Source: Dactylis glomerata
Taxonomy: Eukaryota > Streptophyta > Magnoliopsida > Poales > Poaceae
Direction of reading: 5' to 3'
DNA: 64,000 nt
Assembly (NCBI GenBank): GCA_007115705.1
Contig: QXEO01000432.1
Location: 620,001-684,000 of the forward strand
Of the stretch, positions 54,331 to 64,000 are shown piece after piece. Under the pieces are notes generated by a model that saw only the letters and a program-made list of their open reading frames with translations, did no database searches and was not told the origin of the DNA. Numbering within the stretch: position 1 is the stretch's first letter; each line of letters begins with the position of its first letter. A program made the position numbers and the translations under genes.

Positions 54331-56381
54331 ATGATCTCGCAAGATCCCAACTTATTTCACATTGCGAGTATCCATAAACAAAAGATCATGATATCAAGTC
54401 AAATAAGAGAAGTGCAATGTTGAAAGCTTTCCCCATGACGGCATGGTTTGGCTAATTCCCAACCTACAACTTGCAAGCATAACGTCAACATAAGAGAGCC
54501 ACAATGTCAAAATTTTAAAAGCGAGATAAGTAAAGTGTCCATCAGGTTCGTGAGAGCTTGACTAACTAATTTTTGCATAACACCAAAAAGAGTTTAATTC
54601 GAAGGATAGATAAAAGCAAGTTAAATGTACTTTGGAATAACAAATTGCTAATAGGTATGTATGGTGGACACATTGGAATAACTTGGTTTTTGGGAGTTGG
54701 ATGCACGAGTAGAGCTCATACTCAGTACAAAACGAAGGCTAGCAAAATACTGGGAGCGACCAACTAAGAGAGCAATAACGGCCATAATCATGCATAGCGA
54801 CAAAACATCATTAAAAAAGCATAAAATGGCATCACAAGTCAAAAACCAAATGATCATAGAGGCTTATGGCGACTTGTTAGAGTCAAACATGTTGTAAGCA
54901 TGCGCCAAGTCAACCCAAATAAAGCATCAAAGGAGAAAACCAAATAAATGCTTCCACATAATAAAAACAACGCATGATGTTTTAAAAGGCTCATTAAGCA
55001 ATCTCAGTCATTTGAGACAAGTCATGCTACAGCAAAAATCACTAAGCATACTATCAAAACAACATCAAGCATGGCATGCAAAATTCTAAGCCGCAGTCTA
55101 AACAAGCTCCTTTTTGTACCACTTTTTTGCATGAAACTTTTTCTCTTTTCCAACACCATTCAAACCTTTTTGAAACAACTCTTTTGATGAATACCAACAT
55201 GGACCAGAGGTCCAAATACACCTTGATGCAAAGATATAACAAGATCTGAACATAAATCAAGGCAAAAAATGAAAGCTAAATGCAGTTCTAGAAAAAGAGA
55301 ACACTCGTTGAACGATAAGAGTGAAAAATAGAGTGTTCTTGGAAAATGAAAAACAGAGTGTCTCCTCCAAGAGAAATTTGTTGGGGTCCAACCATTTATT
55401 GCAGCAACCAAAACAAAACAAAACAAAACTGAAAGCGAAAGTAAAGACGCTCCAAGAAAAACGCATAATGCATGAAGCAATAAAAATATAGTGTGTTGAA
55501 AGGTGACCTGATTTTTGCCGATGAAGAAGGGGTGCCTCGGGGGCATCCCCAAGCTTTGACGCTTGTACCTCTTGGATATTTCATGGGGTGACATGGGCAT
55601 CCCCAAGCTTGAGCTTTTTTCTATACTTCATCTCATCTCATCACTCTCCAATCCCTACACTTGAAAACTTCATACAAAACTTCACACAATTCTTTTAGTA
55701 ATGTTAGTATAAACATAATAGTAGATCAACCCTTTTTGGTTTAGGTTTCAACCCAAAAACACCACATATAAAGCATATACTACTGTAGCAACTTCCTCAA
55801 AAGTCCCATGATTAAAAGAACTCAAAAAGAAAGCGATCAAGAGGCAAACACAAATAGTGGCAGAATCTGTCAAAACAGAACAGCTGACAAAGGTCGTTTT
55901 TTTCGAGGTCCTTCTGTTGCTCAAATCGGAAAGTGCAAAACTAACGAAAGTTTGGATATAACCTGGGGCATATGCACAAGAAATCGCAGGTCAAAAATAT
56001 ATTCTGAGAATTTTCACGAATTTTACGGTGCAGCACCGAAATCTGTTTCAGGACAGCAACTTCCCCAAATCTTACCTCCCTCAAATTAGAGGTTCTCCTT
56101 GGCACAACAACGAAATAAAAAGGATAAGGAGTGGTTATTACAGTAGTAATAACTTCCAAGACTCAAATAAAAGAAAAGGTACTGAAAATAAAACATTGGG
56201 TTATCTCCCAAGAGTGCTTTTCTTTAACGCCTTTGAGCTAGGCGCAGAAAGTGGAAATCAAGTAATATCAAGCGATGAAGCATTAAGATCAATTGCAGAA
56301 GTCTTTTCAACAAGTCATTGTATTGTATCCAAATAAGTTTTTGAAGACCCCTTGCGAACATGCTTTGTTTCACTCATTTCA
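54331..56381 (-). other. Non-coding interior of F1
   Basis: No gene on the element's strand. The reverse complement matches F2 50440-52000 in blocks. Internal polypurine-like motifs are at 55543-55556 and 55597-55610. A plus-strand frame at 56028-56336 is antisense to the conserved non-coding sequence and is not called. Confidence 0.65.
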
Positions 56382-56849
56382 TTAAAAAAAATCAGGACAA
56401 ATCCAATCAAAATTATTTTTCAAAGCTTCATGCAATCCTAAGAGTTTGCTAGGTATTGGTACTTTGATATCATTGTTTGTACCAACAACCTCTACACGTG
56501 AGCCAAGCATATTAAAACGCGCAAAGACTTTCCTAGCTTCAATAACAACATCTATAAATTCTCTATGCAAAGTCTCCAAAATAAAATCTTTCTTTTCGGA
56601 GTCTTCGATATCATGAAGCTTAAGAAACATTTGTTGCATAAAAGGATTAAGGTTAACAAACCTAGCCTCCAACATGTGAACTAAATAAGCAGCAGCAACT
56701 TCATAACTAGGAGCGAGCTCAGCAAAAGATCTATCCTCAACATCTTTATGCATACTAACATGATTAAAGAACTCCTCGATGTTTCCTTTCCCAATTATAG
56801 AACCACTACCTACTGAGAGGTCCTCCAAAACATACTTAGGGAACAACAT
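56382..56849 (-). CDS. ORF of element F1, unknown function (155 aa)
   Basis: It is the only sizeable minus-strand frame between the F1 primer site and its 3' region, intact, starting MLFPKYVLEDLSVGSGSIIG. Segments such as SFAELAPSYEVAAAYLVHML and ETLHREFIDVVIEARKVFAR predict helices. No zinc knuckle, protease or membrane segment is seen. Its place is that of gag, so it may be a truncated or highly diverged gag. I do not recognise the family. Confidence 0.55.
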   Translation of the reverse strand: MLFPKYVLEDLSVGSGSIIGKGNIEEFFNHVSMHKDVEDRSFAELAPSYEVAAAYLVHMLEARFVNLNPFMQQMFLKLHDIEDSEKKDFILETLHREFIDVVIEARKVFARFNMLGSRVEVVGTNNDIKVPIPSKLLGLHEALKNNFDWICPDFF

Positions 56850-57001
56850 AATGAACTAAGAGTAATAAAGTAACAACTATAAAGGAAGCTAATTTTTTGT
56901 ATTTTTGATAAAATGATGCAAGTAAAAATAAAGTAAAGCAAAACTATAACAAAGTAAAAATGTTGAGCGTGAGAGACTCCCCTTGCAGAAATCTTCTTTC
57001 T

Positions 57002-57018
57002 CCCCGGCAACGGCGCCA
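57002..57018 (-). other. Primer-binding site of F1 (tRNA-Asp)
   Basis: Reversed: TGGCGCCGTTGCCGGGG, exact complement to the 3' end of plant tRNA-Asp, about 10 bases inside the LTR at 57029. Confidence 0.85.
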
Positions 57019-57028
57019 GAAAAATGCT

Positions 57029-58655
57029 TGATGGTGCAGTGTTAAGGCACCAAGTTGGGAACCTCAAGAGGAAGGTTTGAGGAGCACAGCAGCAAGTTTC
57101 CCTTAGTTGTGAAACCAAGGTTATCGAACCAGTAGGAGAAAGCCAAACTTCAGAAGGTGATGCTTGCTAGCTTCATGACACTCTGGACAATGGCGCTAGA
57201 AAATGCTGGTGCGTAGTTGACGTAGGAGCTTCTTCACCTAGCAGCAACGTGGAACCTGTACACAACACAACCAAGAACTTTGCTCCCAACTTACGATGAG
57301 GTTGTCAATCTCATCGGTTTGTTGTAAAAAAAGGATTGAGCGTATCGAGTGGTAAAAGGTAATAGTAAAGCAAGAATGTAAACAGAGCGAGTAAAAGTAA
57401 ACGGTAATAGCAATGTAAAGGAAATTGAACCGGGGTCCACAGTTCACTAGTGGTGTCTCTCCATAAGATAAATAACAACATGCTGGGTAAACAAATTACA
57501 GTTGGGCAATTGATAGAGTAAAGATAACGTACATATGTCATGAGGATCACTATGAGATTCACTCTGGGCATTACGACAAAATACATAGACCGCCATCCAA
57601 CTACATCTATGACTAAAATCCACTCGCGGGAGTCAACCGAGAACCCCTTGAGTATTAAGTTGCAAACAACAGATAATTGCATTAAGCAAAGTGCATAATG
57701 TAAACAAAGCAAATGTCCTTGGACACAAGAATGTTGTTTTCTCCCTAGTGGCAACAACACACCTACAACCTTAGAGGTTTCTGTCACTCTTCCAGATTAC
57801 TAGAGGCATGAACCTAACTATCGAGCATAAATACTCCCTCTTGGAGTCACTAGCATCTACTCGACCAAGATAGCTACTAGCAACGGAAAGCATGCAAGAT
57901 CATAAACAACATAGAGATAACATAAAGATATATAATTCAGCACATTAACTTAACATAGTACCAATACTCATCGGATCCCAATAAACATGACATGTAGAAT
58001 TACATAAAGATGATCCTGATCATGTATGGCAGCTCACAAGATCTAAACATGAAGCATATGGCGGAGGAGACGACCATCTAGCTACTGCTATGGACCTGTA
58101 GTCCAAGGTAGACTACTCACACAACACTCCGGAGGTGACCATGGTGGTGGAGAAGGCCTCCGGCAGGGTGCCGGGAAGAGCTCCTGGATCCTCCTGATCT
58201 CGCGACGACGACGGCGGTGGCTTGCAGTATGTTTTGTGGAAAAGAGATCTGTCCCTCAGGTTTTTCTCGTCGAGGGGAACTTATAGGCGAAAGGGCAGCA
58301 TCAGAGGGTGGGCCAGCTGGCCTCACCCCCTAGTGGCGCGGGCCAGGGGTAGGCCGCTCCACCCTAGGGTGTGGCCGGCTCCTGGCCCCCCTCCGTCTCA
58401 TCTTCAGTCTTCACAAAGCTTCGGTAAAAATAGAAGGTTTGGCTTTTGTTTCATCCAATTCCAAGAATATTTCCTGTGTAGCTTTTCTGAAACACAAAAA
58501 CAGCAGAAAACAGGGAACTGGCACTGTGGCATCTCGTTAATAGGTTAGTTCTGAAAAGTGCATAAAAACGCCACGAAGTGTAACAAAACACAAAGCAAAT
58601 GGTGTATAAACTAGCATGGAGCATCAAAAATTATAGATACGTTTGAGACGTATCA
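57029..58655 (-). repeat. 5' LTR of F1 (1627 bp)
   Basis: TGATGGTGCAGTGTTAAGG to GAGACGTATCA on the plus strand, followed by CCACG at 58656-58660. It pairs with 20099-21722. Confidence 0.9.
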
Positions 58656-58660
58656 CCACG

Positions 58661-59153
58661 CATGTGGCGAGATGTTGAGAGATTCGTGGCACGCTGCACT
58701 ACTTGTCAAAAAGCTAAGTCTCTCCTTAATCCACATGGTTTATATATGCCTCTTCCTGTTCCTAGTGTTCCTTGGGAGGATATTTCTATGGACTTTATTT
58801 TGGGATTGCCTCGTACTCAGAAGGGGAGGGATATTATTTTTGTTGTTGTGGATCGGTTTTATAAGATGGCACATTTTATTCTTTGTCACAAGATCGATGA
58901 TGCTGCGCATATTGCTAATTTCTTCTTTCGTGATATCGTTCGTTTGCATGGTGTGCCAAATACTATTGTTTCTGATCGTGATACTAAATTTCCTAACCAC
59001 TTTTGGAGATGTTTATGGGCTAAGTTGGGGATTAAATTGCTGTTTAGTACTACCTGTCACCCCCAAACAGATGGACAAATTGAAGTAGTTAATAGAACTT
59101 TATCTATTATGATGCGGGTGGTTTTAAAGAAGAACTTAAAATTGTGGGAATAA
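58661..59153 (+). pseudogene. Element A integrase, zinc-finger end and catalytic core
   Basis: It resumes from 20098 with WRDVERFVARCTTCQKAKS (the CC of the HHCC finger). The DDE core follows: MDFILGLPRTQKGRDIIFVV (first D), NTIVSDRDTKFPNHFW (second D), and HPQTDGQIEVVNRT (E). Together with the upstream part this is the DNA-joining enzyme of element A. It ends at a TAA at 59151-59153 where family members read on (LWE then CLPH). Confidence 0.85.
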
Positions 59154-59963
59154 TGTTTGCCTCATATTGAATTTGTTTACAATCGTTCGCTACATTCTAC
59201 CACAAAGATGTGCGCTTTTCAGATTGTGTATGGTTTTATTCCTCGTGCACCTATTGATTTATGCCTTTACCATCATCGATGCAAAATAATTTAGATGCCA
59301 CACAACATGCTGAATTGATATTAAAATTGCATGCAACTACTAAGGATAACATAGAACGCATGAATATTAAATATAGAGTTGCTGGGGATAGAGGAAGAAA
59401 GCATGTTGTGTTTGAGTTTGGTGATCTTGTTTGGTTGCATTTGCGCAAAGATCGTTTTCCTGATTTGCACAAATATAAGTTAATGCCACGTGCTGATGGT
59501 CCTTTTAGGGTGTTAGAGAAAATCAATGATAATGCAGAGCTTCCTGTAGATTTTGGTTTGGTTAGTCCTACATTTAACATTTTAGATTTGAAGCCTTTGG
59601 TGAAGAAGATGAGATTGCCTCGAGGACGACTTCAATTCATGAAGGGGAGCATGATGAGGATATCGCATCTATTGATACACCCGCTGCACCTACAACAGAG
59701 CAAATACAAGGACATATCACTAGAGCTCGTGCCAAGCAACTGAACTATCAGATACTTTTGTTTCTTGGAACTCTCTCTTACATACATGAGAATATGATGC
59801 TGCCAAAATCAAATGTGTTTGTTACTCTTAGGAATGATGGACTAAGCATGGATGAGAGGGATAAGCATTGGAGCATAAACATACATGGAGATGGCAGCGA
59901 GCATGAGAGGATTGAAGAGGACGCCATGAGTGAGGATTTCAGAACTTTGAAGCCACCATAATG
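59154..59963 (+). pseudogene. Element A integrase C-terminal domain reading into the 3' LTR
   Basis: Past the stop, YNRSLHSTTKMCAFQIVYGF continues the core. After a frame change near 59255 the C-terminal domain appears (KLHATTKDNIERMN, GDLVWLHLRKDRFPDLHKYK, LMPRADGPFRVLEKINDN, VSPTFNILDLKP). The frame crosses the polypurine tract at 59641-59651 and, after another shift, ends within the LTR (HENMMLPKSNVFVTLRNDG to FRTLKPP, stop TAA at 59959-59961). Integrase extending into the LTR is characteristic of CRM elements, where the tail is implicated in centromere targeting (established for the group, not tested here). Confidence 0.75.
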
Positions 59964-60281
59964 AGGAATGAAGACTTGGATGAAATATACAAGAAGATAC
60001 TTCATAAAATCGTCCATAGCTTTATATGGTGTTGCGTCACCTTTAATTTTGAGACAAGCCCATGTAATTTTTGCAGCAATAGTCAGCCACTTTTAGGAGT
60101 CCAAATTTGAGGAGAAAAGGCATGTTAGGGTTTGGTTCGGCCACCATACCCATGGCTGGCCGCACCCCAACCCTTCCTCCTCAAATACCCCCCCATAGCA
60201 ATCACTTTAGACTTGGATTTTGTTTAGACTAAAAGTTAGCCATTGCTACAACTACGAGCTCGACTTTTGAGGCCAACGCCC
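59652..60281 (+). repeat. 3' LTR of element A, truncated (630 bp)
   Basis: It starts TGATGAGGATATCGC after GAAGGGGAGCA and matches the 5' LTR to GCCAACGCCC. The last about 293 bases of the LTR are missing, and unrelated sequence begins. Confidence 0.85.
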
Positions 60282-61010
60282 CTCTAGGAAACAATGTGTG
60301 TACGTAGCAATAACAGAAAATGGATGTGCTTAATCAAGATCAATATAACTCAGTGAACATAACCTTTTTATTTAGAGCATATTTTTCTTTCTAATACCTT
60401 GCAAATCTAATCCCACAACTGTTCATAGGACACTTACATTGGCACATCAAATATCCAAAAAGGGAAAATATTGAAAAGGTAATATTTGTGTAACGTCCAA
60501 AGCAGCAAACTTCTATCATCCGTGAATCCTCAATAGTTACCTTCTGTATATATAGTGGATTCTAGCATGACCAAAGAGCCCGTACCAAGAACAAGGATGG
60601 AAGGATATAAAAGAAACTGAACTCATGTAAATCATAGTGATACAAATCTGCAATATTATAGAGGAAAAGCACGACAACGTGAGTGCTTCCCTTAAATAAA
60701 ACGGACACGGCTAGCCAGCATCCGGTGCTGGTTTGCCCATGCCAGCATCCGGATGCTGGTTGGTCTGACCGGGCACCCGGGTGCTAGATGCTGAGATCTA
60801 GCACTCAACCAAATCAAAAGAACTACTTTCGGTACATAAAGTGAAACAGACAACGTGAAAAGTAAAAGGACGATCCCTCGTTCAAAAAAAAAACAATCCC
60901 TTGTTTAACAGAAAATAACGATACCTCGTTCAACTCCACGCACTCTTTCTCGAACTGGGATCCAGTGGCTTAGCCTTCCCCTTTGCATACACCATCCATC
61001 AAAACTCTAA
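60282..61010. other. Unassigned sequence with palindromes
   Basis: No coding frame. A cluster of GC-rich palindromes lies at 60715-60815: a perfect 18-bp palindrome CCAGCATCCGGATGCTGG at 60742-60759, an imperfect copy at 60715-60731, and CCCGGGTGC-type inversions after it. Confidence 0.5.
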
Positions 61011-61980
61011 GTGCCAGCACAACAAGTGATCATATCCAACTGCTCAGTTCATCATCACGCACGCAGTCAGGCATCAAAGGTTCTTAGGCGGTGCTCCGCC
61101 ACTGCCACCGGCGCCGCCGTGAGTAAGAGATGGGAGCGAGCACCAGCGGACGCAACTGGACAAAATGGCGCCAACATGCTCCTATGCTGCCACTCCGATG
61201 GGCTCCGTGCAACCGTGATGCCGTCCTCCGCTCCCTTCCATCGGCTCGCTCCATCCCCTCCGGCAACCCCTTCCTGACACAATGACGGTTCCCTCTGACG
61301 CATTGCTATCCCGCTCCTACAACGCTCCTCAAATCAACACGGTGTTCTGGAATTGGTAGCCATGAGGCAGGAGCCCAGTAGCGATTCATAGAGCTGTTTC
61401 TTCAGACAAACAACTACACAAAAATAAAATTCAATTAACTGTTCAGTTCTAAACAGCAGCCTGTTAGTACTAGAAAATAAAGTGTAACTTCAAACCTGAG
61501 CCATACATTATACATGCAAAAGCTAGGAATTTGTGTTCTTTGGCATACCAAAACAATTGTACCACAAACCTTCTCTTTAGAACACATTTAATTAAAAGTA
61601 AGTGAACATTCAGTTAACACACTTGATCTTGTATCCACTTCAGACTGAACATTCATATATACAAAATTGAGAAAAACTAGAGAACGGTTTAATCACTCAA
61701 TTGCAGAGTACATTTCTGTCAAATTGCAGAGCAAACATCACTGAATTGCACATCAGGCCACTCAAATTTCACATCATGTTAACTGAAAAATCAATTGGTA
61801 TGCTGGTTGTTACCTCGGTGATGTGTGGAATCAACCGGTGCCAGAGGTGTCATGGGACGAAGGAGGCGTTGTCTTTCTCTCTTTCACAGCCGCTGGGAAT
61901 TCTCACCGTCTGCACGATCGTCGTTCGTTCCGGCACCAGGTCGGCGCGTGGGCCGCCTTCCTCTCCGCCATAGGTCCAGA
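61011..61980. other. Two GC-rich islands, no recognisable gene
   Basis: 61030-61310 and 61815-61975 are GC-rich compared with their AT-rich surroundings and have short frames on both strands. None matches a protein I recognise. They could be captured gene pieces in an unrecognised transposon. On the minus strand 61971-61905 opens with ATGGCGGAGAGGAAG and meets a GTGAG donor-like site, which is too little to call an exon. Confidence 0.3.
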
Positions 61981-61997
61981 CCAAATCTGCACATCTA

Positions 61998-62673
61998 AAT
62001 TTATTAATTTTGGCATACAACTTAAGCAAGTTCAAAGATCCAACTAGGTTATGTCCCTAAGGAAACTTAATAATGCTAAGGAATCAACTTATTTTAATTG
62101 AAGTTACTTGTTCTCAGTACCTTTTAGTGACCTAATTAACCAAGCAAACAAATGCAACTTAGTATTAACCAGTATCCAACTTAATCATTTTTATGAAACA
62201 ACTTGGCTACCGTCGGTCATTAAAAGTTGTAAAAAGATTAAGTAAACCACATTGATATTCACTATAAGTTGATTTTAGTAATCAACTTCGGTGACAATCA
62301 AAAGTCAACTCAATGCTCTGAGGTTAGCAACTTAGTCATTCTAATGAATAAAACTAGCCGACCAGCTAAATGAACCTAAGTTGCTATTTGTAAGCAACTA
62401 TAGTAAGCCACCAAATTCAACTTATGAAGTTTGTTCAAACGAGAAAGAAACCTTTTCTATACAACTTACCAAGTTTGCGTGATGAAAATAAATTTATTAG
62501 TTTTGGTATACAACTTAAGCAAGTTCGAAGATCCAACTAGGTTATGTTCATAAGGCAACTTAATAATGCCAAGGAATCAACTTATTTAATCAAAGTTTCT
62601 TGTACCCATATCTTTTAGTGACCTAATTAACCAAGCAAACAAATGCAACTTAGTTTTAACCAGTATCCAACTT
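61998..62673. repeat. Diverged direct repeat (61998-62183 and 62491-62673)
   Basis: Both copies share AATTTATTA, TACAACTTAAGCAAGTTC, GATCCAACTAGGTTATGT and CCAAGCAAACAAATGCAACTT in the same order, about 493 bases apart. Confidence 0.8.
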
Positions 62674-62685
62674 TATTTGCAGGAG

Positions 62686-63255
62686 GCTAATCATCTTAGT
62701 TCAATACTGAAAGCAACTTAACTATGGTGACAGGACAACTTATGGGAAAAAGGGATAGGGAATGATAACAAAAAAATCACCTAGATCATAATGCAACTTA
62801 GGATTATCTGGCTAAACAACTTAGTTCTAGGCTGAAAGCAACTTAACTACGGTGTCAAGACAACTTAATTGGGAAAAGGGGGCAGTGCATCCAAGCAAAA
62901 AAAATGCAAAAAAAATCAGCATGCAACTTACAATAAGCTGGCTAATCAACTTGCTTCTATGCTAAAATCAATTTACTATAGTGACAAGACAACTTAATTG
63001 GAAAAAGGGATAGTGAATTAAAGCAAAACAATTTCCCCTGCAAAAATATCAAAATGCATTTTAGGCTAAACTAGCTAATCAACATAGTTCTATGCTGAAA
63101 TCAATTTTACTACTGTGACAAGGCAATTTAATTTGGAAAAAGGGATAGTGAATCACCCCAGCAAAAAATAGAAAGCAACTTAGGCTAATCTGGCTAATCA
63201 ACTTAGTTCTATGGTGCAAGCAACTTAACTACGGTTACAATACAAGACAATACTA
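62686..63255. repeat. Tandem repeat, about 125-bp unit, 4.5 copies
   Basis: Units begin GCTAATCA or GCTAAACA at 62686, 62811, 62941, 63074 and 63193 (the last is partial). Each carries TTAGTTCTATGCTGAAAGCA-like and AAAAAGGGATAGTGAAT-like blocks and several CAACTTA words. Confidence 0.8.
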
Positions 63256-64000
63256 ATATACTGAAACAAACATTTTTAGTCGTAGAAGATGGTGACATTT
63301 ATCTATAGTATCAAATTGGAACCAGTCTGGTAAGCGTACGTCGCCCCCATCGACCAACCTTCAGAGACCTTGTGCACCAATGCTGAAGGAACCGGCCCAG
63401 TTAGAAACTAGCGACAACAAGTTGGCCAGTTTCAAGCTACATCAGGAGGTACCAAGATGCAAACAAGTACCAACATTTGCAATATGAAGCAATTCAGAAT
63501 AGATCTATTTAATTGCCAAGGGCCCAAAATGAAAAAAGTAGATATAATACCAAATCGGAATTGGTGAGATGAGATTCATCCATCAGGTCAAACACATATC
63601 TATAAGCCAAGTACTACTTCTAGGGATAAGTAACATAACTAACAGATGAGCTCGGTAAGGTTGTTTCAAGCTGGCACTCTAGTTACCGATGTTCCAAAAA
63701 AGAGTTCCTTTTCAACTTTCGATCATCCGATGACACCACGCATAGCTTCTTACACTTTAAAAAATAGCATCCATACATGTAGAACAACTTAGTAAGTGGT
63801 GGTAATTAACTTGATCGCATCTAAAAAGCAACATATCATATCATATGGCCAATGAAACAACGAGCTGCCTAAACAAACTTGAATCTAAAAATTTGGAAAT
63901 CTGTACACATCTCTGTCCATGTGCCTTCTCTACCCCATCTGAAAAACCCACCGAGCAGAGCGACTACCACACAGAAAACTGCGTTTTTTCCAAGTTTGCA
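63256..64000. other. Unassigned AT-rich sequence to window end
   Basis: No gene, LTR end or transposon terminus recognised. Confidence 0.4.

Larger units (their letters stand above)
20099..58655 (-). mobile_element. Element F1: non-autonomous gypsy element (Fatima-like), broken by T and F2
   Basis: LTRs at 20099-21722 and 57029-58655 match each other along their length. The target site CCACG is at 20094-20098 and 58656-58660. A tRNA-Asp primer site beside the right LTR and a polypurine tract beside the left LTR fix the minus-strand orientation. Remaining interior is 57028 to 54336, 40548 to 40464 and 22640 to 21723. It carries one ORF (56382-56849) and no pol, so it depended on another element's proteins. 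Confidence 0.9.
12453..60281 (+). mobile_element. Element A: CRM-type (centromeric, Cereba-like) chromovirus, host of the nested insertions
   Basis: The 5' LTR is at 12453-13377 and the truncated 3' LTR at 59652-60281. The interior encodes gag, protease, RT, RNase H and integrase in that order. Integrase coding runs across the polypurine tract into the 3' LTR, a known trait of CRM chromoviruses. The interior is split by solo LTR B (13580-15672) and by F1 (20099-58655). Without the insertions it would be about 7.1 kb. Several frameshifts and stops make it inactive. Confidence 0.85.

Noticed and set aside
61067..61303. A host gene exon in the GC-rich island
   Set aside because: Short frames on both strands, no conserved motif, no splice-consistent neighbours.
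1..64000. Prokaryotic-type systems (operons, CRISPR, phage defence)
   Set aside because: Sequence style, introns and LTR retrotransposons are those of a plant nuclear genome; no direct-repeat spacer arrays or bacterial genes were seen.

Overview
The window is plant nuclear DNA, almost certainly from a Triticeae grass (wheat, Aegilops, barley or rye group). It is a dense stack of nested LTR retrotransposons. The integrase, reverse transcriptase and gag fragments are of grass Ty3/gypsy type, the leader of two elements carries a tRNA-Asp type primer site, and one host element has the architecture of centromeric CRM chromoviruses, with integrase reading into the LTR. I found no convincing single-copy host gene, rRNA, genuine tRNA or CRISPR array. 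Family names used here (Cereba/Quinta-like, Fatima-like, Athila-like, Tekay-like, Tat-like) are inferences from recognised motifs, not database matches.

Left block (1-12452). A minus-strand Tekay/Del-like element (W; 1-7459, cut by the window edge) lies inside the LTR tail of a CRM element (D; 7460-7750). D is in turn inserted in the integrase of an Athila-like element (H; 7751-11875, plus strand, with a complete 3' LTR). A minus-strand LTR scrap fills 11876-12452.

Central block (12453-60281). A plus-strand CRM-like chromovirus (A) has its 5' LTR at 12453-13377 and a truncated 3' LTR at 59652-60281. It is broken by two insertions. One is a solo LTR (B; 13580-15672, target-site duplication AGTTG), which itself holds a small inverted-repeat element full of tandem repeats. 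The other is a 38.6 kb compound insertion (20099-58655, target-site duplication CCACG) lying exactly within the integrase zinc-finger region. The compound insertion is a non-autonomous minus-strand element (F1) into which two more elements went: T (22646-40458, duplication ATGGG) and F2 (40549-54330, duplication ATGAT). T has short 334-bp LTRs, a gag-protease remnant and a multi-exon gene on the opposite strand. T was later hit by L (25063-33552), an element with 4-kb LTRs and only about 450 bp of non-coding interior. Part of T's LTR together with the 5' LTR and gag of F2 was then tandemly duplicated (about 4.1 kb), and the second copy was hit by a solo LTR (S; 45345-46977, duplication TGTAT).

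Right block (60282-64000) is not recognised. It contains palindromes, two GC-rich islands and AT-rich tandem repeats rich in CAACTTA, with no gene I can support.

Functionally, all coding sequence is retrotransposon gag, protease, reverse transcriptase, RNase H and integrase, mostly broken. The intact or nearly intact frames are an extra coiled-coil ORF upstream of W gag, the gag of T, the first gag of F2, and a small ORF in F1. The most interesting items are the antisense intron-bearing gene in T with its own TATA box, the extra ORF in W, repeated polypurine-tract-like motifs inside three element families, and the duplication that joins two different elements.
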